Shown here in pieces: positions 11,231 through 22,306 of a stretch of 64,000 nt of DNA. The stretch lies in assembly GCA_015179045.1 (NCBI GenBank), contig WHUZ01000101.1:1-64000 (forward strand), in the 5' to 3' direction. The notes beneath the pieces were generated by a model, which saw nothing but the letters and a program-made list of their open reading frames with translations, did not search any database and was not told the origin of the DNA. How positions within the stretch are numbered: the stretch's first letter is position 1; each line of letters opens with the position of its first letter. The position numbers and the translations under genes are program-made. This DNA is from Kalaharituber pfeilii (taxonomy: Eukaryota; Ascomycota; Pezizomycetes; Pezizales; Pezizaceae).

Positions 11231-11784
11231 AACCCTTAAATAGTTTTACAGAGTGTAGGTACTATAGGTGCGAAACTGAGAGGATGGAATTGAGAAGATA
11301 TGGACTGCGAAAAGTGGAAGGAGAATGTAGTGCACTCTGCTATGGCAGGATGTGTGAGTTAGATTCAGCGGGTGCCTACCTCTACATAGATGATTAGAAT
11401 GAGAACACAGAACGCAGTTAAAACAGACAGCAAAGTGAACTGAAATCTCTAGTAAAATAATTCCCTTAGCACACAGGCTCAAACTGGTGATGCTATTGAG
11501 TATTTACGTGAGTATTTTTTTTTTTTTTTTTTTTTTATATCATTAATCGCTTTACGTGAGTATGGCCTGAATCGGCCTGAATGGCCTGAACCGGCCTGAA
11601 TGGCCTGAATCGGCCTGCATGTTTCAGGCCGGCCCAGGCCATCAGAAGCTCCGCCGGGGCCGCCCCAGGCGGTTTCAGGCCTGGCCGGTTGGGAACACTG
11701 GAGAGAAGACCCTCGGGGGGGTGGTGGTGGCGAGGGGAGTTTACTTAATAATTCATCTATGTCACATAATTGTTTAGCTACAGA

Positions 11785-11838
11785 ATCGCCATAGCCCGTA
11801 GGGCGGCCTGCGATCAATGATATAAAAAAAAAAAAAAA
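11785..11838 (+). repeat. Hairpin tail of the nested LINE
   Basis: The stem uses 'atcgc' (11785-11789) with 'gcgat' (11810-11814) outside and 'gccc'/'gggc' inside, followed by 'caatgatat' and an A-tail. It is the A-T version of the outer base pair. Confidence 0.85.
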
Positions 11839-12195
11839 AACCTCCACCAACCCCCCAACCCACCTTCAGCTCGTACAGTCGCCTCGACGGCGGGGGCACC
11901 CCGAGACCCCATCAGCGGCCTCCCCACCACTACGAAAATACGCAACCCAGATAAGGACAGTATTTGCCACCCACTATTCGCCACTCACATCCACTAGCTA
12001 CACACACACCCCTTGCCACCCAAACGCCACCCAACATACTAAGACCAATAGCGTACAACCCACCAGCCACCGATGGCTCCAACCACATGAGCCACAAGAG
12101 GCCGAACCAACAGCCGGGCCGACCCTCTTCGGCAAGCCAGAAGCGCCACACGGACGGCAAAGCGCCGTCCAAGGGTAAATAACATAGAGTTTTAT

Positions 12196-15100
12196 ATGGT
12201 GAAGGACTGGAAGGCGCATGAAGACATGACATTTATCGCCGAAGACCAGCCATGGACCCTTCATAAGTTTGCTGACATTATCCAACACACCATAAAGGGA
12301 GAACCGGAAAAGGCAGAAAGAATGGAAAATGCAACCACCCTAGCGGTGGGGCGAGGCATATTCGCAGACGAGGAGGACATTGAGGTCCCTGTTAGGACAA
12401 TAACTATCGACGACATACAGGCAGGCAGGGTTCTGACCCAGCAAATAATTGAGTTCATCGAAAGAAACAAGGCCATGGACTCCCGCCCACCCGAAGACCA
12501 GATGGAGGAGACAATTGTAGTAAAGCCACCCGCCCTGGCCATCCCTAATACCTACGACAAGATGGAAGAAATGATCATGGTGAGACCGCCAGAATTAAGA
12601 ACTACGATTCCGGCGACATATGACAATGAGTCAGAGGTCCCGGATTCACAGGAGGAACCTGCATCCACAAGCAAGACCACGTCCCTCCCCTATACAAGGA
12701 CCCAGACTTTAGTGACAATGAAGGGTACACCCCGGTGCCTCACGCCGGAGCACACATGCCCATTAAAGATGATGACACACAAAGCGAGTCATCAGACGAC
12801 ACAGTAATATATATACCGGCAACTCCCAGCACTCGGCCACCAACTCCGGACAGACCCCGAACCCCGGACATGGATGAGAGTGCCTATGAGGAGCAATTCA
12901 TGCTGGATACAGCAATAGCCGCAGCGAGGCAGGCACGCTCCTGGGAAACCAAGATGATTCAGGGCCGTATGAAACAAGGACTGCCAGATATATGGGAGCT
13001 TCAGCAGCAGAAGCCCTACGGGGACTAGAGAAACGATTCGGACTAGGCAGGTGGGAAAGAGAAGTGGATAATGACCTTAAAAGATGGACGAGGGATATGG
13101 CTCATAAATACTGGGCCTGGAGGAACGAGCAAGCAGCAGGAACGGATAGCATCCATACTGACATAAGCCGGGAACTAGAAGAGGCACAACAAGACCTAAA
13201 ACAGCACACGAGAGTGTGCTTAGAAACACACCACGAGGGCATTCGCCACTTCATGCTCAACCAGATGGCAGTCGAAAGAAAGAAAATCAAGGACGAAATA
13301 CTATACGAGATATTCAACCGAGACACCCTCAGAGAGCGGGACGACAGTTGGGTGAGGATTATCCTAGACGCCTTACAATACCACAGCAATATCTTGGATG
13401 ACCTAAGAAGAAGACTCGGGGTAGTCACGCCAGGCAGAATCGAAATGGAACCAGAACTCACTGACACATACAACAAACTGGAATGACCTTACCTCAGGAG
13501 CAAACACGCCTGAATTGACAGCAACGGCCACACCCTTGGAGACAAAGACGCCCACATTAATTGACCTCAGCACGCCTAGCGCATCACCCATGCCAAATAA
13601 CAAACTAACTACTGAAGAAGGAGGGGACCAAATGGACAGAACTTATACAAACGTGAAACTTGAGGATAGCAGGCACGCGGTCAGGCTCAAGACAATACCA
13701 TCGCCCCTCACAGGAATGATACGAAGGCCGGTAGGAAAGAGAAGCTCCTCGGTACCTGCCCGGAAGACTACAGAAGAAGGAGGAGATAGTATGGATTATG
13801 ACCTCACCAATACGAACCTCAAAGACAGCAAGCACGCAATCGAAATTAACAGAGACATAGCCATGCGAGACAACACAGACATGTCGAGTACCATACACAT
13901 GTCCAACAGCATACCAACAAACTCAAGCCCGGCGCAAGAACCTGTGATAAAGTCTACAACTACAGTACAGCTTCCTAAGACATCACGAGGTGGATCCAAG
14001 CCCCAAGGAGATGGACGAAAGGGAGCAGCTACCAATAGAACAGCTAGAAATAATACTAACAAAACAGCCACCAGTGAGGGTGCTTCTACCACTGAGAAAA
14101 TGGACAATAAGAAGGGGGCCGAGACGAGAGGCACAACTAGTACTCCCAACATACCGACACACAAAGGAGAGAAAAGCAAGGAGAGGACACGAGAGAATGA
14201 GACAAAACCCTCCAATCCACTAATAAAAGGAAATCATATGCTACGGCAGTAAAAGAAGCCAAACTCACAAGAGAAGACAAACCCCAAGCAGGAACCCCAA
14301 CTCAGAGACAAGAGGAAAAGCGGACACTACTCAAGGGGCCAGCACAGAAGGGTGGAGGAAGAAGTAATACCCAAGGAGAAACTGTGGCAGGCGAGAGTCT
14401 TTGGGGCGCAAAACTGGCAGAGTATTAGTGAGGATCCAAGATCACACTCAATGTTCGAGCACAAAAAGGCCATGAGAGGCAGGATCAATCGAAACCTAGG
14501 AACGGAAGCAGAGTACTAAGTGAGATTCGTTGCCCTGGACCCAGAATACCCCCACGAAAGAATCTTAATCATGGCAGATACTCAGTATAAGAAAGGACTT
14601 AGGTCTCTAGGCCCCCTAGAGAAAGTAACATGCAATGGACACCAACATCTAAAAGTCGACTGGGATCACAGAATGGTTGAGCTAGTAACTTTTAACATAG
14701 GAACCAATGAGGCTCCGAGCAGGGTGGAGAGAGAATTGAGAGCTGACAATCCAGGAGTATTGGCCAATAGATCAGTACGCAGATTAAATAACAAACAGAT
14801 CCCAGCACAAGGAAACAAGGCACTATCCATTTTTGTGACTGATGGAGTAGTCGAGACCCTAAAATCAGGCTTACTCTTCAGAAGTGATAGAATAAAGCTA
14901 TACCTAAGACAGGATCTAGGAAAGGAGACCTCGAATAAAGCCAGAAGATATAGGTACACTGCTGCAGATGGATACTGCCGACATTTCGTAGTGGGACAGG
15001 TAATCGAGTGGCTCCCCAGACAACGCAACCTTCCAGAACATCTGAAGAGCTCACCAGCAAGGCGAGACTACGAAGACCCAGTCGACCTCAATGAAACTCC

Positions 15101-15227
15101 ATTTGCAAAGTCATGCCAGGCTTGTCGAAAAAAAGCCGGACACGAGGAAGGGTGTGAACGAGAGAGAGCAGCACAGGAGAAAGCGACCCCATATAGGGCA
15201 CCAGGGTATCGACAAATAAGACTATGA
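12196..15227 (+). pseudogene. LINE ORF1 protein, several frameshifts and a nonsense codon
   Basis: The sense jumps between frames: 12196-12760, 12735-13028, 12992-13486, 13515-14252 and about 14370-15227. The N-terminal part is acidic and Pro/Thr-rich, the middle is helical, and the third quarter is basic and low in complexity. The C-terminal part is conserved with the copy at 57044-56310: 'ERILIMADT', 'SIFVTD' and 'KARRYRY' are shared, and a Cys-His knuckle 'CQACRKKAGHEEGC' ends it. A TAA at 14517-14519 stands where the other copy has Lys. ORF1 proteins bind element RNA in the retrotransposition particle. Separate small genes are unlikely because the sense is continuous across the frame changes. 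Confidence 0.7.
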
Positions 15228-18200
15228 TTAAGGTCGCATACCAGAACGTTGGCAGGTCAATACTGGGGACGGACCTAGCCCTACAGGAAGCAGCAGACAA
15301 GAAAATAGATATACTTTTTATAGGGGAATGCTGGAGAGCACCAACGGGAGGAACTACATTTCATCCAAGCTATACGAACGTACATTCTCCTATAAAAAGC
15401 GGAGCAATAACAGCCTACGTAAGGAAGGACAGAATAATGAGCATGAAAATAGATGGCAAAGCCAACCACATCACAGTACAATTAGACGACCGAATGATTA
15501 CTGGAGTGTACTGGAACAGAGACACCGATATTGAAAAGGAATTGGAAGAGATAGGAGTAACGGATATGATAATAGGGGACTGCAACAGCCATCACTATGA
15601 CTGGTCTCCGAAACAAGATACTAGAGGCATACTACTAAAAGACACCCTCCAAGCACGAGGACTACTCCAACAGATAGATAGAAATACTATCACATGGACA
15701 CGGACAATCAATGGACAGATAAGAACGGCACTCTTGGACCTGGTATTCGCAAGACCCAGGGAATGGAAAACAACAAAGACAACATGGATTTCTGGTACAG
15801 ACCATGTGATGACTATCGGAACATTGGATACCAGAAAGAAGACAGAGGCCAAAACCATTAAAGTAACAGACTGGGACAAATGGGAAGAATTTGTTGATAA
15901 ATATGGCAACAGAAAACTAGCCGAAGGTATTGATGGGTATGAACTACTATGTGAATTAAGCCAAAAGTTTACAAAAGATGCATACATCACCAGACGCACG
16001 AAACGATGGTTCGACAAGGAGGTAAAAGAGGCACGACAAATGACCAGAACCATTCTAAAGAGCGGGGCTAGCCACACAGAGAAAACAAGAGCGAGAAGAC
16101 TACTTAGGGAGATAATAAGAGATAAGAAGAAGGAATGCTGGGAAGGCTTCTTAGAAGAGGACAGAATCACCTCACCATGGGATATTTTCAGGCTAGCAAG
16201 AGAACCTTTCCGCCAAAGAGACATCATGGGGATACCAGGCTTAGAGGAGGAGATAGCTAAGGTATTGATTGAGCGCAACTTCATATCACAAGGACAAGAA
16301 ACTACGACCACTACTATCAGACCAACAGGACTCACTGTCGAAAAAGATCAAGCCAGGATGATGATAGAAAAGACACTAACAAAAGCTAAACCAAGATCAG
16401 CACCGGGACCCGATGGCATACAATATGGCTTACTGAAGCTTCTGAAGGGTACGACTCTATGGACTGCTGTAAGAGAGAGAATTGTAGAATATATAAACGG
16501 TGACTACGATGTTGCCAGAGGCTTTGAGGTGGTTATGATACTCAAGAAAGGGAAACCCAGAGATCAGGTAGGGAGCTGGAGACCCATAACGCTTCTGAAC
16601 ACAGTAGCGAAGCTAGGTCAAAAAGTCATCGCAGACCTGCTACAAAGAAAAGACGACCTTTTCAGAGACACTCAGCTTGGAGGAAGACGCCATCGAGGTG
16701 CAGAGGTCTACAGCGACAAGTGCTGAAGGAGACAGAGAAGAGGCTATAGAAGAAAGAATGGGTAGCCCTAGTGGGAGACGATATTAAGTCAGCTTTTAAC
16801 TTTCTTCGAAGGGACAAGGTGGCTGCTCGAATAAGACAAACAGACCATAACCTAGCGAGCTTTGTAGAAGCTTTTATGATGCCGACCAACTACAGCATGA
16901 CATGGGATGGCAAAAGGAGAGCTACAGGGAGGATGACAGATGGTACACCGCAAGGATCTCCACTATCCCCGGTACTATTCCTGATAGGTGTAGCACCTGT
17001 GGCAGAGAAGGTAGACCAACACAACTTCACCAGGTCATATGTCGATGATTTCCACAGTGTAATCTCACATCCGTCACTCCTAAAACTCCGACAAGCCATA
17101 AAGATACACAGGGCAAAAATCACCGAAACAGCAGCAGAGCATGGATTCGAAATTGACCCAAACAAGTCCGAGACACTAATACTTGGGGTAAAAGGCCCTG
17201 ACTATAGGCTAACCGGATTAACGGTAGATTGGGAGCTAAAATTTACTCGACATCATAAGAAGAGACTACTTCTCGGGAAGGCAACATGGGGAGTGGCATC
17301 GAGACTAACTCGCCTCACACCAGGCAAGAAACGACAGATATATACAAGCATCGCATGCACAATCGCCACATGGGGATGCTGGGCATGGCAGGACTACTCA
17401 AGACAGTCTCCACCAGCAACCAAGATCAAAGACATAGAAAAATGGCAATACACAGTAGCACAGAAGATTACTGCAGCCCCGTGGGGTACCAGGCGAGACG
17501 TAGTCGAAGGAATAGGCAACCTAGAATCAGCCCAAACATTCCTAGAAGGAGAACGCCAGAGGGTAGAAGCCAGGGCCCTACGGTTCCACGATGAGATAAT
17601 CCAAAACAGGGATAATGAGTGCAGGTACCTACGGGGGTCTCTCTCACACAACAACCCCCTACCACTAGCCATCCTACCAGCACTACCTGCGGACGCAGAC
17701 AAGCTCGAGTTCGAGAATGCCATAGCCAATGCCGAGGACGAGGGGTGGAACTCCGTCTACACTGACGGGAGCAGGATAGATTACAAGACAGGCCTAGGCA
17801 CCTACGCAAAAGACACCTCTACTTCCACATACCTAGGGGAACAGACTACTGTCAATGATGCAGAACTCATTGCCATGAGCGAAGCATTACGCAATCAAGC
17901 TGGGGAACTCCTGATCATAACCGACTCTAAGGTATCGATATCCAAGCTCCTAAAGATCGCCCAGGGAGAGCCCACCCACAAAGGACCGGCAAAACTGGTT
18001 AGAGACGCCTGGAAAGCGAGAACAGACCGAGGTGACTGGGACGTTGCAGTGATGCGGGTCAAGTCCCATATAGGAGTCAAAGGGAACACCAAGGCAGACA
18101 CAGCTGCGAAAATAGGCACATGCCTCCCCTACCAAGATGAAACCATAACAGAAGATGGGATACGACAAACCTCGAGACATCAGCGCGCCACAGAGGGAAA

Positions 18201-18492
18201 CCGGCTAGGGCTCAGCTACCGTCCCTTGACAAGACTTGGAAGTCGACACATAGCCACACTAGCAGGAATACTTGGCGGCAAGTTACTACGGAAATGGCAG
18301 TACGAAATCGGGAAAGCAGACAGCCCAGAATGTCGATGGTGTGGGGAGGAGGAGGAGACTACTGAACATGTGCTCATTAGGTGCAGGACATGGAAACGAA
18401 AGTGGCCAGGAGGCATGCAAGACTTGGTCACTCCTCCGAAGAGCAAGGACACAGACCCACTAAGAGACATCTTGGAGCGGGCAGGGGCATAG
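15224..18492 (+). pseudogene. LINE ORF2: endonuclease, RT, RNase H, zinc finger; one frameshift and one stop
   Basis: The first frame (15224-16726) starts with an APE-type endonuclease: 'YQNVGRS', 'FIGECW', 'IIGDCNSHHYDW' and 'SGTDHVM' give the Asn, Glu, Asp/Asn and Asp-His sites. It then reaches the RT start 'APGPDGIQYG' and 'SWRPITLLN'. A frameshift near 16705 and a TAG at 16747-16749 break it. The second frame (16771-18492) carries 'TPQGSPLSPVLF', the catalytic YVDD, then an RNase H with 'YTDGSRIDY', 'NDAELIA', 'IITDSK' and 'NTKADTAAK', and a CCHC finger 'CRWCGEEEETTEHVLIRC'. The stop at 18490-18492 is followed by a short 3' UTR and the hairpin tail. Confidence 0.92.
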
Positions 18493-18561
18493 GAGACACA
18501 CAGGATCTTTTCTTATTCCTTTTCTTCTACCTTCATATGTATCTAATCTCATGTAACTAAT

Positions 18562-18596
18562 CTCGCCATAGCCCCCAGGGCGGCACGCGAGTAATG

Positions 18597-18627
<31 letters not shown>
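18562..18627 (+). repeat. Hairpin tail of the long LINE
   Basis: 'ctcgc' (18562-18566) pairs with 'gcgag' (18587-18591), the C-G version of the outer pair, and the inner stem is 'gccc'/'gggc'. 'taatgatatt' and a run of about 26 A follow. It links the hairpin to an EN-RT LINE with readable ORF2. Confidence 0.9.
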
Positions 18628-18628
<1 letters not shown>

Positions 18629-18639
18629 TTCCTGTGGAA

Positions 18640-20234
18640 ATAAGACGGACGGGATTGTTTTGGATTTGGACACGGAATGCTTGGACATGGGTGATAGGGA
18701 ACTTCTGTTGGGATTATCTTAGTTGTCGGAAAAAGGTTTTTCGGTGGATTGTCCTAATCGGCGTTTGGTTCATAATGTTTCTGGTTTAATTATTCCCTGT
18801 ACTCTTGTTAATCTCCCTTCTGTTTCTATTTTGGATTTAGATAAGGAATCTTGGGAGGAAGGAGATATACTGCTAATGATTGATGCACGCGAACGGTACT
18901 CCCGTTACGCTGAAGTTTTTTCCGAAGAACAGGCTCGCCGATTACCCCCTCATAGACCTTGGGACCACGAAATCCCACTTAAAGACCCTAATGCTAAAGT
19001 AGCTAATGGCCCGATATATAAGACTACGTGGGAGGAAGATGAAGCTCTAAAGAGATACTTGGAAGAGCACCTCCCCACCGGGAAGATTAGACGGTCCCGA
19101 TCGGCTGCTGGCGCACCGATACTTTTTGTCCGAAAAAAGGATGGATCATTACGGTTATGCGTGGACTATCGGCAACTCAATAAACTTACTATCCCAAACC
19201 GATACCCCCTGCCACTAATGACCGACCTCCTCGAAAAGACCCAAGGAGCCAAATGGTTTACCAAATTGGACCTCAAGAACGGCTACTACCTTATTCGCAT
19301 CAAGTCTGGCGACGAATGGAAGACCGCCTTTAAGACAAAGAAAGGCTTGTTCGAAAATACCGTCATGCCCTTCGGATTGATCAATGCCCCGGCCTCGTTC
19401 CAAGAGATGATGGACGAGATACTGAAGGACATCGACGGAGTAGTCTGGTACATTGATGACATACTAATCTATGGGGGAAGGACCGAGTGGGAACACCAGA
19501 AGATAGTGGAACAAGTCCTGGCTAAGCTTGCCGAACACGGACTCGCCGTCAACCTTATGAAGTCGGAATTCCACGTCAAAGAAACCATGTTCCTCGGCCA
19601 CCTCATCAATGGATCCGAAATCAAAATGGATCCAAAGAAACTTAGTGCCATCGCCGACTGGCCCGTACCAACTAAAAAGAAGGAGGTGCAAAAGTTCTTG
19701 GGTTTCGCGAATTACTATCGCCGATTCATCCAAAACTATAGCGCCAAAACCCGACCGCTGACACAACTGACCGGAAACGTACCTTTCACCTGGACTGAGG
19801 CACAACAACACTCCTTTAATGAATTAAAGGATGCCTTTATGTCCGCACCAATACTCCGGCAGTACGACCGAACGCTTCCAACTATCATGGAGACCGACGC
19901 TAGCAACCAAGCTCTTGCAGGCGTACTCTCCCAATACCACACTACCGACCAAGTCAAAACTCTTCACCCTATCGACTACCACTCCAGGGCTCTTAACCCT
20001 GCGGAACGCAATTATCCTATCCACGATAAGGAACTTCTTGCCATAGTCGACTGCTTCCGCAAATGGCGCACCTGGCTCCAAGGTATCCACGTCGACATAT
20101 ACACCGACCATCATGGCCTCACCTACTTCGCCTCCAAGCAAAGGCTCAACTCCCGACAAGCAAACTGGTATATCAAACTATGCGAGTTTGACTTCATTAT
20201 TCACTACCGGAAAGGAGTGGACAACGGGAAGGCT
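18640..20234 (+). pseudogene. pol: Gypsy pol: end of protease, reverse transcriptase and RNase H
   Basis: After the in-frame TAG at 18719-18721 the frame is open to the next insertion. The RT has 'GAPILFVRKKDGSLRLCVDY', 'LDLKNGYYLIRI', 'VMPFGLINAPASFQ' and the catalytic YIDD box at about 19450-19461. The RNase H follows with 'METDASNQALAGVLSQY', 'HDKELLAIV' and 'YTDHHGLTYF', which supply its acidic residues. The frame reaches 'GKADA' at 20240 and then enters the oligo(T) of an inserted element. Without that insertion it would continue into the integrase part at 20796. Confidence 0.9.
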
Positions 20235-20242
20235 GATGCATT

Positions 20243-20787
20243 TTTTTTTTTTTTTTTATTTCATTAATCGTATGCCGCCCTATGGGCTATGACGATGTTT
20301 AGATACATAAAAGGAAATTCTTAGCTACATGTATTTCCCGAGGTATTCATCGTAATTCGGGTGGTGGGGAGATGCCTCAAGCCTACTTCTTCCCTCTGTC
20401 CTGCTCGTACATCTCCGCGCGCAACCATCTTCCTCCAAGCCTGATCTTCCCAACCTCCCTTTGTGTCTTCAGATAAAGGACCACCGAGCTTGTTTTCTTT
20501 CCTTCGTCTAACAGGGTAGCCTTCTTTCGGAGCCACCTAATGCCTGTTGTCTCCCCCAACTCCTTGTTGTCTGATTCCATCCATCTTCTTACCTTGTCTA
20601 GGTCTTTTCTCAAGGCGATGCCGTGTATGACGAGGCCGTATTGTGCCTTTTGGTATGTCTGGAGTCTTTGGCGGGGGCGTGGCGTATTGCGGGGGAGGTT
20701 TGTGTTGGGCGTCGGGGCCGGGGTCATGGTCGGCGTTGTGGGTGGGGATGCGGGAGCCGCCGTGGAGGAAACTTGTGTTGTCTGGGG
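20243..20787 (-). mobile_element. ORF1-only retroelement inserted in the Gypsy pol gene
   Basis: Minus orientation, 545 bp, with TSD 'gatgcatt' at 20235-20242 and 20788-20795. Reading on the minus strand, a Pro/Thr-rich linker precedes a conserved block with 'VIHGIALRKDLDKVRRWM', 'GIRWLRKK', 'SSVVLYL' and the end 'GGRWLRAEMYEQDRGKK', stop near 20383. The 3' UTR, the hairpin (20296-20267, with 'atcgt'/'acgat' outer pairs) and the A-tail follow. There is no endonuclease or RT. The block resembles the C-terminal part of Tad1-type ORF1 proteins. Whether 545 bp is full length or 5'-truncated is open, but the copy at 54150-54697 has nearly the same length. Confidence 0.8.
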
Positions 20788-20795
20788 GATGCATT

Positions 20796-21612
20796 AACCA
20801 GACGGTCCGGTGATGAACCAGCTGGACTAGAGGTACAACTTCTCAAAGATGGACAACTATTAATCAATGGAGAACCCATCGAACGAGATTATGACCTTGA
20901 TGGCATCGATGTCGACGACTGGGAAAGAAGAGAAGACGGGTTGTTGGTAGTACCGGAAGAACATAGACCCGAAGTCATGAAGCAATGCCACGACTCCGAT
21001 GTCGCTGGTCACTGGGGAGTGCACTGCACTCATGAAATTAGCTCAAGGAACTTTTACTGGGATGGATGGAAGGTAGATACCCAACACTATGTTGCAAGTT
21101 GTGCTCACTGTCAAAAAGCCAAAGCAGACAGACATCCTCGACGAACACAACTTATCCCAATGCCTACAGGTATCAAACCCTTCGAGGAAATCACAATGGA
21201 CTTTGTCGGAGAATTACCAGAGTCAGAAGGCTTTAACGCTATCCTCGTCATTACCGATCGCTTCACCAAAGTACAGCGATATATACCAGCTAAGACGACT
21301 TGGACAGCTACAGACGTCGCATCCGTTTACATCAACGAGATATGGCGACACCATGGTCTACCCCTCGCAATCACCTCCGACCGTGGACCTCAATTTGCCT
21401 CTGCATGCTGGAAAGAAATCAACAACAAGCTTGACATCAAGCTCCGACTATCCACTGCACACCATCCTCAGACTGATGGACTCTCCGAAAGAGCCATCCA
21501 AACGTTGAAGCAATACCTTCGTATCTTCTGTCACGATCGTCAAAACCGTTGGACTACTTGGCTACCCCTAGCTGAGTTCGCCTACAACTCCTCACGCACT
21601 TCTACCCACGGT
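20796..21612 (+). pseudogene. pol: Gypsy integrase, 3'-truncated
   Basis: The part after the insertion begins with linker sequence and then carries an HHCC zinc-binding domain (His pair, then 'CAHCQKAK'). The catalytic core shows D-D-E residues: Asp in 'TMDFVGEL', Asp in 'TSDRGPQF' and Glu in 'GLSERAIQ'. The frame ends near 21612 at 'AYNSSRTSTHGY', where Gypsy integrases normally run on into the GPY/F and C-terminal region. From there the sequence is that of another retroelement. The C-terminal part and 3' LTR are missing. Confidence 0.9.
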
Positions 21613-21828
21613 TATCGGGGGACGATGGCTACGTTCGGTCCGGTATGAGACGGAGAGGGGACGGAAGTAGGAGATACCGGGCGTCACCCGCATCACGGAG
21701 GAAAATCGCGGGCAATACATGTATTTAGGGCAGAGAGATAGTGGTTTTTCTTTTCGTTCCCTAATTAAGACCCTCGCCATAGCCCGTGGGGCGGCAAGCG
21801 AGTATTGATATTAAAAAAAAAAAAAAAA
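21613..21828 (+). mobile_element. 5'-truncated ORF1-only retroelement fragment
   Basis: It begins at the Gypsy integrase break with coding sense 'GRWLRSVRYETERGRK' and a stop, then a 3' UTR, the hairpin (21773-21802) and an A-tail (21813-21828). No convincing TSD was found on either side, so a deletion or a second event probably followed the insertion. Confidence 0.7.
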
Positions 21829-22191
21829 GATTTCGACCCTGGCGGGCATCCTAGGAAATAAAGGACTAAAGGAGTGGAGATACGGAATAGGGAAGGCGGA
21901 CTCACCGGAGTGCAGATGGTGCGGGAAGGTGCCGGAGAACCTCATGCACATAACGAATGACTGTCTACCATGGAGGAACAGAATGCCAAAAGACGGACTG
22001 ATACGGCCGAAAGGGGGGGGGGCAGAGCCGCAGAGTTGACCAAGGTGCTACGATGGGCAGGGGGAGAGTGAATCAGAGGACGATGACGGTTTTCTTTTCT
22101 TTCAGTTTTCTTCTTTACTAGGTATGTACTTAATCCTCGCCATAGCCTTACAGGCGGCATGCGAGTAATGAGATAAAAAAAAAAAAAAAAA
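21829..22191 (+). mobile_element. 5'-truncated LINE 3' end
   Basis: The body encodes 'LAGILGNKGLKEWRYGIGKA' and a CCHC finger beginning 'CRWCGKVPENL', close to the fragment at 49626-49982 and to the end of the long LINE's ORF2. A run of G shifts the frame near the end. The hairpin is at 22136-22165 and the A-tail at 22175-22191. It abuts the previous fragment, and no TSD could be assigned. Confidence 0.8.
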
Positions 22192-22306
22192 GCTTTATGT
22201 ATTCCGTTAAAGAACTCTACTAGGCTGTATAAGCGCAATGAACCAGACAAAAAGAAACACGAAAACCACACAAAACACCTATGTACTCTTCAGCCTTTCC
22301 TCCATC

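Larger units (their letters stand above)
10034..11700. mobile_element. Non-autonomous hAT-like element, copy 1
   Basis: Ends 'cagtgtttccaac' and 'gttgggaacactg' are inverted repeats that fit the hAT YARNG rule. They are flanked by a perfect 8-bp duplication 'gagagaag' (10026-10033 and 11701-11708), the hAT TSD length. There is no transposase frame. The left third (about 10090-10480) is a set of diverged subterminal repeats around 'gaataataggtgg' and 'gaaataaata'. The centre holds a 19-bp minisatellite, and the right end is rich in 'ggcctgaa' words. A second copy lies at about 27900-29136. A short retroelement is inserted at 10987-11230, and an A-tail remnant with 'atatcattaatcgc' in inverse sense lies at about 11513-11552. 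Confidence 0.85.
7687..11838 (+). mobile_element. 5'-truncated LINE nested in the 5' UTR of the longer LINE
   Basis: It is flanked by 'aacctccaccaac' at 7674-7686 and again at 11839-11851, the second directly after the A-tail. It starts abruptly in ORF2 just before the RNase H region and ends with the hairpin tail at 11785-11814. The codons are G+C-rich, unlike the host LINE. It is itself broken by a TIR element (8420-9537) in the RNase H and a hAT-like element (10034-11700) just after the stop codon. Removing those two leaves about 1.4 kb. Confidence 0.9.
7466..18627 (+). mobile_element. Long LINE (EN-RT-RNase H type) inserted in the Gypsy element
   Basis: The insertion is bounded by 12-bp TSDs and ends in a hairpin (18562-18591) plus an A-tail (18602-18627). 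The 5' UTR runs from 7466 to 7686 and resumes at 11852, because a second LINE fragment is nested in it. ORF1 spans about 12196-15227 and ORF2 15224-18492, overlapping by 4 bp as in many LINEs. Without the nested 4.15 kb the element would be about 7.0 kb, and with its leader it may be near full length. Both ORFs carry stops and frameshifts, so this copy is inactive. The domain order fits the Tad1/I side of the LINE tree. Confidence 0.9.
4300..21612 (+). mobile_element. Gypsy/Ty3-type LTR retrotransposon, interrupted and 3'-truncated
   Basis: Coding parts in order are an upstream coiled-coil ORF, gag with a zinc knuckle, protease, RT, RNase H and integrase, which is the Ty3/Gypsy order. It is split twice: by an 11.2-kb LINE between 7465 and 18628, and by a 545-bp retroelement between 20242 and 20788. 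In both cases the protein sense continues across the insertion once one copy of the TSD is ignored. The element stops inside the integrase C-terminal region near 21612, where another retroelement fragment begins. No 3' LTR is seen downstream. A gag frameshift and a TAG at 18719-18721 add to the damage, so this copy cannot be autonomous. Confidence 0.85.
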
